From Nocardioides sp. SLBN-35 (lineage in GTDB: Bacteria > Actinomycetota > Actinomycetes > Propionibacteriales > Nocardioidaceae), in NCBI RefSeq assembly GCF_006715725.1, contig NZ_VFNU01000001.1:3286001-3350000 (forward strand): a stretch of DNA of 64,000 nucleotides, given 5' to 3'. Shown here piece after piece: positions 8,109-16,088 of the stretch; within the stretch, counting starts at the first letter, position 1; every line of letters starts with the position of its first letter. Made by a program: the position numbers and the translations under genes. Under the pieces are notes generated by a model that saw only the letters and a program-made list of their open reading frames with translations, did no database searches and was not told the DNA's origin.

Positions 8109-9572
8109 ATGACGGCAACTCCCGAGCTCACCACCGAGCTCACCACCGACCTCTTCCTCGGCGGATCGTTCGTCCCGGGCCGCGCGGGCACGTTCACCTC
8201 GCTCAACCCGTCGACCGGCGCACCGCTCGCCGAGGTCTCCGCGGCCTCGCCCGAGGACGTCGACGCGGCCGTGGCCGCCGCGACCGCCCCCCTCCACGGG
8301 GACTGGGCCGCGGTCCCGCCGTCAGGCAAGGGAGCGCTGATCCACCGGCTCGCCGACCTCGTCGAGCGCGACGCCACCGTCCTGGCCAACCTCGACTCGC
8401 TCGACATGGGCGTGCCCAACGGGCTGGCCCAGATGCTGTTCGTGCCCAACCTGGTCGCCACGCTCCGCTACTACGCCGGCTGGGCCGACAAGATCAACGG
8501 CGAGCAGATCAGCAACGACGGGTACTTCGGCCGGCCGACCCACGCCTACACCCTGCGCCAGCCGGTCGGCGTGATCGCCGCGATCGTGCCGTGGAACGCA
8601 CCGCTGATGATCCTGGGCTGGAAGCTCGCCCCGGCGTTGGCCTGCGGCAACACCGTGATCGTGAAGCCGGCCGAGGACGCCTCGCTGTCGATCCTCCACC
8701 TGGCCCGGCTCGTCGAGGAGGCCGGGTTCCCGGCCGGCGTCGTGCAGGTCCTTCCCGGCGAGGGCACCGTCACCGGCGCCGCGCTCGTGCGGCACCCGGG
8801 AGTGCACAAGGTGAGCTTCACCGGTTCGACGCAGGTCGGGCGCGAGATCCAGAAGGTCACCGCCGACACGTTCAAGCGCACCACCTTGGAGCTCGGCGGC
8901 AAGTCGGCCCAGATCGTGTGCGCGGACGCGAACCTCGATGCTGTGTTCCCGTCGATCGGGATGGGCGTGTTCGCCAACTCCGGCCAGACCTGTGCGGCGG
9001 GCAGCCGGGTCTTCGTGCACCGGTCGCTGTACGACGCCGTCCTCGACGGCCTCGGCGGTGCGGCCGGCGCCCAGGTGCTCGGCGACCCGTTCGACCCGAC
9101 CACCACGCTCGGCCCGCTCGTCAACGCGGCCCAGCGCGACCGGGTCCTCGGCTACGTCGCGGCCGGATCCGCCGAGGGCGCCCGGTTGGTCGCGGGAGGT
9201 CGGGCCGTCGGCGAGGCCGGCTTCTTCGTGGAGCCGACGGTCTTCGCGGGCACCAACGAGATGACCATCGCGCGCGAGGAGATCTTCGGCCCGGTCGCCA
9301 CGGTGATCCCGTTCGACTCGGACGAGGAGGCGCTGCGGCTGGCCAACGACACGGCGTACGGCCTCGCGGGGACGATCTACACCAACGACCTGGCCCGGGC
9401 GCACGCGCTCTCGGCCGGCCTGCAGGCCGGTGCCATCGGGGTCAACGGCTGGTCGCCGCTGATGCCGCAGCTGCCGTGGGGCGGCCTGAAGGCCTCCGGC
9501 GTCGGGCGTGAGTGCGGCTACGACGGCATCCTCGCGAACACCGAGAGCAAGACGGTCACCGTCGTGCTCTGA
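8109..9572 (+). CDS. NAD(P)-dependent aldehyde dehydrogenase
   Basis: A 487-aa ALDH-superfamily enzyme with all catalytic residues: Asn163 in the PWN motif, Glu261 in LELGGKS and the nucleophile Cys295 in SGQTCAAG. The length is normal. It resembles the betaine/aromatic aldehyde dehydrogenase branch. AGCAGGAG precedes the ATG by about 7 nt. It should oxidise the aldehyde made by the upstream GMC enzyme; if that is indole-3-acetaldehyde, the product would be the IacA substrate. The gene ends the plus-strand block and faces nusB across a hairpin. Confidence 0.87.
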   Translation: MTATPELTTELTTDLFLGGSFVPGRAGTFTSLNPSTGAPLAEVSAASPEDVDAAVAAATAPLHGDWAAVPPSGKGALIHRLADLVERDATVLANLDSLDMGVPNGLAQMLFVPNLVATLRYYAGWADKINGEQISNDGYFGRPTHAYTLRQPVGVIAAIVPWNAPLMILGWKLAPALACGNTVIVKPAEDASLSILHLARLVEEAGFPAGVVQVLPGEGTVTGAALVRHPGVHKVSFTGSTQVGREIQKVTADTFKRTTLELGGKSAQIVCADANLDAVFPSIGMGVFANSGQTCAAGSRVFVHRSLYDAVLDGLGGAAGAQVLGDPFDPTTTLGPLVNAAQRDRVLGYVAAGSAEGARLVAGGRAVGEAGFFVEPTVFAGTNEMTIAREEIFGPVATVIPFDSDEEALRLANDTAYGLAGTIYTNDLARAHALSAGLQAGAIGVNGWSPLMPQLPWGGLKASGVGRECGYDGILANTESKTVTVVL

Positions 9573-9597
9573 GCCGGCCCAGGTCCGGGGAGCACGC

Positions 9598-9638
9598 AGC
9601 CCGCCGCGCCCGGTCTCACGACCGTGGCCCGGCGGGCT
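9598..9638. terminator. Bidirectional hairpin between the aldehyde dehydrogenase gene and nusB
   Basis: Outer arms AGCCCGCCG (9598-9606) and CGGCGGGCT (9630-9638) pair perfectly, and an inner CGGTC/GACCG stem (9611-9624) sits in the loop. There is no T-tract. It lies between two convergent genes and marks the edge of the accessory block. Confidence 0.7.
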
Positions 9639-9646
9639 GTCTGCGC

Positions 9647-10054
9647 TCAGACGAGCGTGGCCTTCTTGCGCTGGATCGCGCCCAGCACCCCGTTGACGAA
9701 CGCCGGCGACTCGTCGGTCGACAGCTCGCGGACCAGGCCCATCGCCTCGGTCACCGCGACGGTGTCGGGCACGTCGTCGGCCCAGAGCAGCTCCCAGACG
9801 CCGATCCGGAGCACGTTGCGGTCGACCGCGGGCATCCGGGCCAGGCTCCAGTCGGTGGAGAACTCCTCGAGCACCTCGTCGATCCGATCACGGCGCTCGC
9901 TCACGCCGCGCACGAGCACGGCGGTGTAGGGGTTCGCCGGGGCCTCGCCCTCGGCGATGACCCGCTCGAGCGCCTCGACGCCCGTCTCGCCGCGCAGGTC
10001 GGCGGCGTACAGGACGTCGAGGGCGCGCTTGCGGGCCTTGGTCCGGGCTCCCAC
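9647..10054 (-). CDS. nusB: Transcription antitermination factor NusB
   Basis: The 135-aa all-helical protein starts ARTKARKRALDVLYAADLRG, the typical NusB N terminus, and keeps the DRIDEVLEEFSTDWSLARMP and ELLWADDVPDTVAVTEAM segments. It acts with NusE/S10 on boxA RNA during rRNA transcription. It follows efp by 8 nt, the conserved actinobacterial arrangement. The gene that usually follows nusB (such as pyrR) is absent; the accessory block begins here instead. Confidence 0.95.
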   Translation of the reverse strand: MGARTKARKRALDVLYAADLRGETGVEALERVIAEGEAPANPYTAVLVRGVSERRDRIDEVLEEFSTDWSLARMPAVDRNVLRIGVWELLWADDVPDTVAVTEAMGLVRELSTDESPAFVNGVLGAIQRKKATLV

Positions 10055-10062
10055 GAGGGTGA

Positions 10063-10629
10063 TCAGCCCTTCACGCGAGAGAGGTACGAGCCGCCCTCGC
10101 GGGTGTCGACCTTGATCTTCTCGCCCTGCTCGATGAACAGCGGGACCTGGATCTCGGCTCCGGTCTCGAGGGTGGCGGGCTTCGTGCGACCGGTGGCGGA
10201 GTCACCGACGACGCCGGGCTCGGTGTAGGACACGAGCAGCTCGACGGAGGCCGGCATCTCGATGAAGAGCACGCGGCCCTCGTTGGTGGCCAGGATGACC
10301 TCCTGGTTCTCCAGGAGGAAGCCGGCGGCGGTGCCGACGATGGCCGGGTCGACCTCGAGCTGGTCGTAGTCCTGGACGTCCATGAAGACGAAGTTGGTGC
10401 CGTCGTTGTAGAGGTACTGGAACGAGCGGCGGTCGACCGTGGCGGTCTCGACCTTGGTGCCGGCGTTGAAGGTCTTGTCGACGTTCTTGCCCGACTCGAC
10501 GTGCTTGAGCTTGGTGCGGACGAACGCGGGGCCCTTGCCCGGCTTCACGTGCTGGAACTCGACCACCTGCCAGAGCTGGCCCTCCAGGTTCAGCACCATG
10601 CCGTTCTTGAGGTCGTTCGTCGTTGCCAT
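10063..10629 (-). CDS. efp: Translation elongation factor P
   Basis: The 188-aa EF-P has three beta-barrel domains. Domain I carries the loop PGKGPAFV, whose lysine is the tip residue that contacts the P-site tRNA, and the C-terminal domain includes [15 protein letters not shown] and the final [12 protein letters not shown]. It relieves ribosomes stalled at proline runs. AGAAGG lies about 8 nt before the ATG. It lies directly downstream of the aro genes with a hairpin in the 71-base gap. Confidence 0.96.
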   Translation of the reverse strand: MATTNDLKNGMVLNLEGQLWQVVEFQHVKPGKGPAFVRTKLKHVESGKNVDKTFNAGTKVETATVDRRSFQYLYNDGTNFVFMDVQDYDQLEVDPAIVGTAAGFLLENQEVILATNEGRVLFIEMPASVELLVSYTEPGVVGDSATGRTKPATLETGAEIQVPLFIEQGEKIKVDTREGGSYLSRVKG

Positions 10630-10661
10630 GCGTCAGCCTTCTGTCGAGATGTCGAAGATCG

Positions 10662-10693
10662 GGTCGGCCCCAGCACACGACACAGGGCCGACC
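10662..10693 (-). terminator. Hairpin between aroQ and efp
   Basis: Perfect 9-bp arms GGTCGGCCC (10662-10670) and GGGCCGACC (10685-10693) with a 14-nt loop lie just after the aroQ stop. With no U-tract it may terminate or attenuate the aro transcript before efp. Confidence 0.55.
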
Positions 10694-10700
10694 GACAAGT

Positions 10701-11150
10701 CTAGTGGGCAGGCCGCGCTGCGATGAATTCCAGCGCCTGCCGGTAGCCGTCGATGCCCTCGCCCTCGATCACCTTCGCAGCGTGGGGGGTGACCACCGAG
10801 GTGTGCCGGAACTCCTCGGGCCGCTTCGACGGCGCGCTGATGTGCACCTCGACGAGCGGCGCGGTCAGCTGCGCGCAGGCGTCGTAGAGGGCGTAGGAGT
10901 AGTGGGTCCAGGCGCCCGCGTTGAGCACGACCGGCCAGGCCTTGTCGGCCGCGTGGTTGAGCCAGTCGAGCAGCTCGCCCTCGTGGTTGGTCTGCGAGAA
11001 GTGGATCTTGAGCCCGAGCTCCTTGCCCCACCGCGGCATCAGCTCGTTCTGCAGGTCGAGGTGCGTCGTCGTGCCGTAGATCTCCGGCTGCCGCCTGCCG
11101 AGGCGGCCCAGGTTGGGGCCGTTGAGGACGTAGACGTCACGCTTGCTCAT
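10701..11150 (-). CDS. aroQ: Type II 3-dehydroquinate dehydratase
   Basis: The 149-aa protein carries the type II hallmarks: NGPNLGRLGRRQPEIYG at the N terminus (active-site loop with Arg and Tyr), the QTNHEGELLDWLN segment, NAGAWTHYSYAL and VEVHISAP. It dehydrates 3-dehydroquinate in the shikimate pathway. The ATG overlaps the aroB stop (ATGA), so aroB and aroQ are translationally coupled. Confidence 0.95.
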   Translation of the reverse strand: MSKRDVYVLNGPNLGRLGRRQPEIYGTTTHLDLQNELMPRWGKELGLKIHFSQTNHEGELLDWLNHAADKAWPVVLNAGAWTHYSYALYDACAQLTAPLVEVHISAPSKRPEEFRHTSVVTPHAAKVIEGEGIDGYRQALEFIAARPAH

Positions 11151-12253
11151 GCGCTCGATCCTAGGGAACCGAGGGCGGCGTACGACGCCCGCAGGTCCGC
11201 CTCGGACGGACCGGCGAGCACGACCGGGCGGGCCAGGTCCTCGAGCACGACGAAGCGCAGCTGGTTGCCGCGGGCCTTCTTGTCCACCCGCATCGTGGCG
11301 AGCAGGGTGTCGAAGTCGGCGCCGCTCCACGAGGTCGGCAGGCCGACCCGGCCGAACACCGCGCGGTGGCGCTCGACGACCTCGGGCGACAGGGACCCGG
11401 CGCGCGCGGCCAGCTCGGCGACGTACACGCACCCCAGCGCCACGGCCTCGCCGTGCCGGATGGAGTAGTCGGTGGCCCGCTCGATGGCGTGCGCGAGGGT
11501 GTGCCCGTAGTTGAGGACCTCCCGGCCGGGATGGCCGTCGACTCCCCCGGTCTCCTTGAGGTCGTCGGCGACGACGTCGGCCTTGACCCGGATCGCGCGC
11601 TCGACCAGCTCGCGCAGCACCGGCGAGTCCGCGGTCAGCGCCGACGGGTCGGTCTGCTCGACGAGCTCGAGGATGCGCGGGTCGGCGATGAAGCCGCACT
11701 TCACGACCTCGCCGAGCCCGGCCACGACCTCGGCGCGCGGGAGGGTCTCGAGCAGCGCGAGGTCGCACAGCACGCCGGCCGGCTCGTGGAAGGAGCCGAC
11801 CAGGTTCTTGCCGGCGGGGGTGTTGATCCCGGTCTTGCCGCCGACCGCGGCATCGACCATCGCCAGCACGGTGGTCGGGACGTGGACGACCGCGACGCCC
11901 CGCAGCCAGGTCGCGGCCACGAAGCCGCCGAGGTCGGTGGTCGCGCCGCCGCCGAGGGTGACCACGGCGTCGGAGCGGGTGAAGCCCTCCTCGCCGAGCG
12001 ACTCCCAGCAGGCCGCGGCGACCTCCCAGTTCTTCGCCTCCTCGCCGTCGGGGACCTGGAGCACGACGACGTCGAGGCCCTCGAGCAGGTCGGCGAACGG
12101 CTCGAGCAGTTCCTCGAGCGACTCGGGGGTGATGATGGCGACCCGCTGGACGCCGGCGGGCAGCAGGCCGCGCAGGCGGTCGAGGACACCGTGGCCGACC
12201 ACGACGTCGTACGGCGCCGCGGCGGTCACCGGGATGACAGTGGGCTCGCTCAT
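11147..12253 (-). CDS. aroB: 3-dehydroquinate synthase
   Basis: The 368-aa enzyme has the NAD-binding GGGATTDLGGFVAATWLRG region, the PTTVLAMVDAAVGGKTGIN metal/substrate segment, and the zinc-ligand histidines within NYGHTLAHAIE and RHGEAVALG. It cyclises DAHP to dehydroquinate. It overlaps aroK by 4 nt upstream and aroQ by 4 nt downstream. Confidence 0.96.
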   Translation of the reverse strand: MSEPTVIPVTAAAPYDVVVGHGVLDRLRGLLPAGVQRVAIITPESLEELLEPFADLLEGLDVVVLQVPDGEEAKNWEVAAACWESLGEEGFTRSDAVVTLGGGATTDLGGFVAATWLRGVAVVHVPTTVLAMVDAAVGGKTGINTPAGKNLVGSFHEPAGVLCDLALLETLPRAEVVAGLGEVVKCGFIADPRILELVEQTDPSALTADSPVLRELVERAIRVKADVVADDLKETGGVDGHPGREVLNYGHTLAHAIERATDYSIRHGEAVALGCVYVAELAARAGSLSPEVVERHRAVFGRVGLPTSWSGADFDTLLATMRVDKKARGNQLRFVVLEDLARPVVLAGPSEADLRASYAALGSLGSSA

Positions 12254-12768
12254 GCGGGTTCTCCCTGGAGGGCGGTGACGATCTCGGCGGTGATCTCGGC
12301 GGGCGCGCGACCGTCGGTGTCCACGGTGATCCGGGCCAGGCCGGCGTAGACCGGAGCACGCTCGTCGAGGAGCTGCTTGACCCGGGCTCGCACGTTGCCG
12401 AGCAGTAGCGGACGCCCGGAGCCGAGGCCGACCCGCTTGACGGCGTCGGCGAGCCCGACACGCAGGAAGACGACCTGGTGGGCCGCGAGCAGGGCCTGGG
12501 TGGCGGGGTCGAGCACCGCGCCGCCGCCCAGGGAGAGCACGCCGTCGCTCTCGTCGAGCGCACGCGCGACCGCGGCCCGCTCGAGCGCGCGGAAGGTCGC
12601 CTCGCCGTCCTCGACGAAGATGTCCTGGACGGACTTGCCGTGCTGCGCCTCGATCAGCTCGTCGGTGTCGGCGAACCCGACCCCGAGCCGCTCGGCGAGC
12701 AGCCGGCCGACGGTGGTCTTGCCGGCGCCCATGGTGCCGATCAGGACCGCACGCGGCCCGCCCGTCAC
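12250..12768 (-). CDS. aroK: Shikimate kinase
   Basis: A 172-aa P-loop kinase with Walker [12 protein letters not shown], the shikimate-binding DTDELIE stretch and the GGGAVLD segment. It phosphorylates shikimate at the 3-hydroxyl. The start overlaps the aroC stop by 4 nt. Confidence 0.95.
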   Translation of the reverse strand: MTGGPRAVLIGTMGAGKTTVGRLLAERLGVGFADTDELIEAQHGKSVQDIFVEDGEATFRALERAAVARALDESDGVLSLGGGAVLDPATQALLAAHQVVFLRVGLADAVKRVGLGSGRPLLLGNVRARVKQLLDERAPVYAGLARITVDTDGRAPAEITAEIVTALQGEPA

Positions 12769-13943
12769 TTGAACCGGAGGGTGTCGAGGTACGACTGCAC
12801 GTTGCGGCGGGTCTCCTGGACCGAGTCGCCGCCGAACTTCTCCAGCACCGCCTCGGCGAGCACCAGCGCGACCATCGCCTCGGCGACGATGCCGGCTGCG
12901 GGGACCGCGCAGACGTCGGAGCGCTGGTGGTGCGCGACCGCCTCCTCGCCGGTGGCGAGGTCGACGGTGCGCAGCGCGCGCGGGACGGTGGCGATCGGCT
13001 TCATCGCCGCGCGGACGCGGAGGATCTCGCCGGTGGTCATGCCGCCCTCGGTGCCGCCGGAGCGGCCGGAGACGCGCCGGAGGCCGTCCTCGGTCGGGAC
13101 GATCTCGTCATGGGCCAGGGAGCCCGGGGTCGCGGCCAGCTCGAAGCCGTCGCCGACCTCGACGCCCTTGATCGCCTGGATGCCCATCAACGCGCCGGCG
13201 AGGCGCGCGTCGAGACGGCGGTCCCAGTGGACGTGGGAGCCGAGGCCCGGCGGGAGGCCGTGGACGACGACCTCGACGACGCCGCCGAGGGTGTCGCCGT
13301 CCTTGTGGGCCTGGTCGATCCGCTCGACCATGAGCTTCGAGCCGTCGGCGTCGAGGCAGCGCACCGGGTCGGCGTCGAGGCGCTCGACGTCGGCCGGGGC
13401 GGGGAGGTCGCGCGACGGCGTACGGACGCCGCCGATCTCCAGCACGTGGCTGACGATGCGCGCACCCGTGGCCTGCTCGAGGAAGTTGCTGGCCACCCGG
13501 CCGAGCGCGACCCGCGCCGCGGTCTCGCGGGCGGAGGCGCGCTCGAGGATCGGGCGGGCGTCGGCGAAGTCGTACTTCTGCATGCCCGCGAGGTCGGCGT
13601 GGCCGGGCCGCGGGCGGGTGAGCGGGGCGTTGCGGGCCTGGGCCTCCAGCACGGCTGGGTCGACCGGGTCGGCCGCCATCACGGTCTCCCACTTCGGCCA
13701 CTCGGTGTTGCCGACCTGGATCGCGACCGGCCCGCCCTGGGTGCGCCCGTGCCGCACGCCTCCGGTGATGGTGACCTCGTCGGCCTCGAACTTCATCCGG
13801 GCGCCGCGGCCATAGCCGAGGCGACGGCGGGCGAGCGAGTCGGAGATGTCATCGGTCGTGACCTCGACGTGGGCCGGCAGCCCCTCGAGGATCGCGACCA
13901 GGGAGGGGCCGTGGGACTCCCCCGCGGTCAGCCAGCGCAACAT
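12765..13943 (-). CDS. aroC: Chorismate synthase
   Basis: The 392-aa FMN-dependent enzyme begins [12 protein letters not shown], the near-universal start, which decided ATG 13943 over an upstream in-frame start. Other signatures are [11 protein letters not shown], the [15 protein letters not shown] loop and the C-terminal [11 protein letters not shown]. It converts EPSP to chorismate. It is the first gene of the aroC-K-B-Q run; a toxin-antitoxin pair sits directly upstream. Confidence 0.95.
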   Translation of the reverse strand: MLRWLTAGESHGPSLVAILEGLPAHVEVTTDDISDSLARRRLGYGRGARMKFEADEVTITGGVRHGRTQGGPVAIQVGNTEWPKWETVMAADPVDPAVLEAQARNAPLTRPRPGHADLAGMQKYDFADARPILERASARETAARVALGRVASNFLEQATGARIVSHVLEIGGVRTPSRDLPAPADVERLDADPVRCLDADGSKLMVERIDQAHKDGDTLGGVVEVVVHGLPPGLGSHVHWDRRLDARLAGALMGIQAIKGVEVGDGFELAATPGSLAHDEIVPTEDGLRRVSGRSGGTEGGMTTGEILRVRAAMKPIATVPRALRTVDLATGEEAVAHHQRSDVCAVPAAGIVAEAMVALVLAEAVLEKFGGDSVQETRRNVQSYLDTLRFK

Positions 13944-13967
13944 GGGCACCAGTCTCCCACGCATGCC

Positions 13968-14264
13968 TCAGTCCGCGGCGACCTGTCCCACCACGTCGCG
14001 GCGGGCATGCAGCACCCGGAGCAACAGCACGTCGCCGCGCGCGGCCCGGTAGAAGACGCCATAGGGGAAGCGCCGGACTCGTACCCGACGCACCCCGGGA
14101 AGCCCGTCGACCGGCGGTGCGCCGTCGGGGAACATCTGCAGTCGTTCGATGACGCGATCGAACGACTGCAAGAACTCGGCGCCGAGGCCGGAGGCATGCT
14201 CGTCGTAGTGCTCGACGATCTCTTCCAGGTCCGCCGCGGCGAGGGTCGTCAGCCGGACCGTCAC
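13968..14264 (-). CDS. ParE/RelE-superfamily toxin
   Basis: A 98-aa protein with the compact RelE/ParE fold: N-terminal helices containing ADLEEIVEHYDE, then the strand RRVRVRRFPYGVFYRA and the C-terminal LLLRVLHARRD strand. GTG 14264 was chosen because it gives a 4-nt GTGA overlap with the antitoxin stop and an N terminus (VTVRLTTLAAADLEE) like other ParE proteins; GTG 14276 would add four residues. Whether the target is gyrase (ParE) or ribosome-bound mRNA (RelE) cannot be told from the sequence. Confidence 0.82.
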   Translation of the reverse strand: MTVRLTTLAAADLEEIVEHYDEHASGLGAEFLQSFDRVIERLQMFPDGAPPVDGLPGVRRVRVRRFPYGVFYRAARGDVLLLRVLHARRDVVGQVAAD

Positions 14265-14515
14265 CGCCCGGTCCACAGCTCCGAACGCACCTCGTCCCAG
14301 TCCCGAACCCGCTCGGGATGCGTCTCGACCTCGTCGAGCGCCTCGACCAGCCGACGACGCTCGTCGTCGCTCGGCACGTAGACGGCCTCACCGAAATGCG
14401 TGCGGATGGCCTCCTGGATGACCTCGGAGCGGGAGCGGTGCTCGACCGCTCGTGCCCTCTCGACCAGCTCGTACAGCTCCTCGGGCAGTGTCACTGCCAC
14501 CTTGCGAACCGCCAT
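14261..14515 (-). CDS. Ribbon-helix-helix antitoxin (ParD/CopG type)
   Basis: The 84-aa protein starts with a beta strand and helix-turn-helix of the RHH fold (KVAVTLPEELYELVERA, then RSRSEVIQEAIR), expected to bind the operon promoter as a dimer. The charged C-terminal tail (DEVETHPERVRDWDEV) would wrap the toxin. An antitoxin-first order with overlapping stop and start is typical. The operator is probably in the 47 bases up to 14562, which include the AT-richer TATGACATCAGCATA stretch (14530-14544). Confidence 0.85.
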   Translation of the reverse strand: MAVRKVAVTLPEELYELVERARAVEHRSRSEVIQEAIRTHFGEAVYVPSDDERRRLVEALDEVETHPERVRDWDEVRSELWTGR

Positions 14516-14562
14516 CCGGACCTCCTTGGTATGACATCAGCATACCTTGACGCGATGCGAGC

Positions 14563-15261
14563 TCAGCCGCCGAGGACCTGTCCCACGACGACGGCGACCA
14601 GCCCGCCCAGCACGAGGAACGGCCCGTATGGCACCCGCCGGCGGATCATCGTGCCGCTGCGTCGCATGGGCACCATGCCCAGCACGCCGAGGACCGCGGC
14701 CGCCAGGACGGAGGCGACCAGGACCGGCGCACCGAACGGGCCCAGCGCGATGCCGAGCAGCGCGGCGAGCCGGACGTCGCCGCCGGCCATCGCGCGCGGG
14801 CTGACCAGCCGAATCAGGCCGTAGTAGCCGCCGAGGGCGACGAACCCGATCAGCCCCCACAGCGCCACCGTCTCGTCGCCGAGGACCACCGCGACCACGC
14901 CGACCAGGACGCCGGTCACCAGCCAGGAGGGCCGGATCAGGCGCGACGGGAGGTACCAGGTGACGTAGTCGATCACCGTCAGCGCGCAGCACACGGGCAC
15001 CAGGACGAGCAGCCAGAGCAGAGCCCAGCTCCAGCCGAGCACCAGGCCGAACACGCCGGCCGCGAGCCCGCACGCCAGGGCGCTGCGCAGCCGCAGCCCG
15101 GGACGGGCGGCGAGATCCGCGAACGGGACGTGGTCGGGGAAGTCGGCGGGGTTCTCGCTCGGGTCGTGCTCCGGCTCGGGGCACAGCGCGATCAGCCACG
15201 GCACCGTCAGCCCCAGCGCCGCGCCGAGGAGCGCGCAGGCCAGCGCGGGCACCCACTCCAT
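14563..15261 (-). CDS. Type IV prepilin peptidase (A24 family)
   Basis: The 232-aa polytopic membrane protein has about seven hydrophobic segments. The two catalytic aspartates of A24 peptidases are visible in LTVIDYVTWYLP and AMAGGDVRLAALLG. The N-terminal methyltransferase domain with its cysteine tetrad is reduced, as in many actinobacterial members. It would cleave leader peptides of pilins (Flp/Tad or competence type), but no pilin is in the window. TAGGTT lies 7 nt before the ATG, pointing to a leaderless transcript starting inside the aroE end. Confidence 0.85.
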   Translation of the reverse strand: MEWVPALACALLGAALGLTVPWLIALCPEPEHDPSENPADFPDHVPFADLAARPGLRLRSALACGLAAGVFGLVLGWSWALLWLLVLVPVCCALTVIDYVTWYLPSRLIRPSWLVTGVLVGVVAVVLGDETVALWGLIGFVALGGYYGLIRLVSPRAMAGGDVRLAALLGIALGPFGAPVLVASVLAAAVLGVLGMVPMRRSGTMIRRRVPYGPFLVLGGLVAVVVGQVLGG

Positions 15262-15271
15262 GGCGCCGAAC

Positions 15272-16078
15272 CTACCGAGCCGCGAGCGCGGCTTCGCCCG
15301 CCGAGCGCATGGCGTCCAGTGGCCCGTCGTGACCAGTGAACATGCCGAACTGGAGCACCGCCTGGTGGACGAGCAGGTCCAGCCCGGACACGACGGTCGC
15401 TCCGGCGGACAGGGCCGCGGCGACCAGCGGGGTGGGCCACTCGTTGTAGGTCACCTCGAAGACCACGTCCGCGGGCAGCACCCGCCCGACCAGGTCGTCG
15501 GTCTGGGCCGCGGCGGGGACGGTGGACACCAGGACGTTCCCGGCCCGGCCCACCTCGTCCAGCGGTACGACGACCACCCGGGGAGCCGACGGGTGACGCT
15601 CGATCGCCGCCACCGCAGCCGCCGCGTTGGCCGGGTTGCGGGCCGCGACGGTGATGGCACCGATCCCGAGATCGGCGAGCGCCAGGCCCACGCTCGCGGC
15701 GGTCGCGCCGCCGCCGAGCACGGTCGCCGTCGACAGGTCCCCGGCGAAGCGCTCCCGGATCGCCGCCACCGCACCCGGGACGTCGGTGTTGTCGGCGAGC
15801 CACCCGGTCGGGGTCCGCACCAGGGTGTTGGCGCCACCGGCCAGCACGGCGAGGTCGGAGACCTCGTCGGCCAGCGCCAGGGCCTCGCGCTTGAGCGGCG
15901 CGGTCACCGACAACCCCCGCCACTCGGGTCCGAGGCCGGCCACGAAACCGGCCAGCCCACCGGCCGGCACCCGCACGGCGTCGTACGTCGCCTCCAGGCC
16001 GAGCGCGGCGTACCCCGCCCGATGCAGGCTCGGCGAGAGCGAGTGGGCGACCGGGTCGCCCAGGACCGCACACCTCAT
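15272..16078 (-). CDS. aroE: Shikimate dehydrogenase
   Basis: The 268-aa enzyme has the substrate motif GDPVAHSLSPSLHRAG at its N terminus, KREALALADEV with the catalytic lysine, NTLVRTPTGWLADNTD and the NADP loop GGGATAASVG. ATG 16078 was chosen to match this conserved start. It lies 10 nt downstream of mltG and its stop codon is part of the -10 box for the prepilin peptidase gene. Confidence 0.95.
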   Translation of the reverse strand: MRCAVLGDPVAHSLSPSLHRAGYAALGLEATYDAVRVPAGGLAGFVAGLGPEWRGLSVTAPLKREALALADEVSDLAVLAGGANTLVRTPTGWLADNTDVPGAVAAIRERFAGDLSTATVLGGGATAASVGLALADLGIGAITVAARNPANAAAAVAAIERHPSAPRVVVVPLDEVGRAGNVLVSTVPAAAQTDDLVGRVLPADVVFEVTYNEWPTPLVAAALSAGATVVSGLDLLVHQAVLQFGMFTGHDGPLDAMRSAGEAALAAR

Positions 16079-16088
16079 CGGCACGGCA

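Noticed and set aside
10701..12563. Apparent 620-aa protein ending in AroQ
   Set aside because: Only the last 149 residues are real (AroQ from ATG 11150). The upstream part is the antiframe of aroB and aroK with no domain content.
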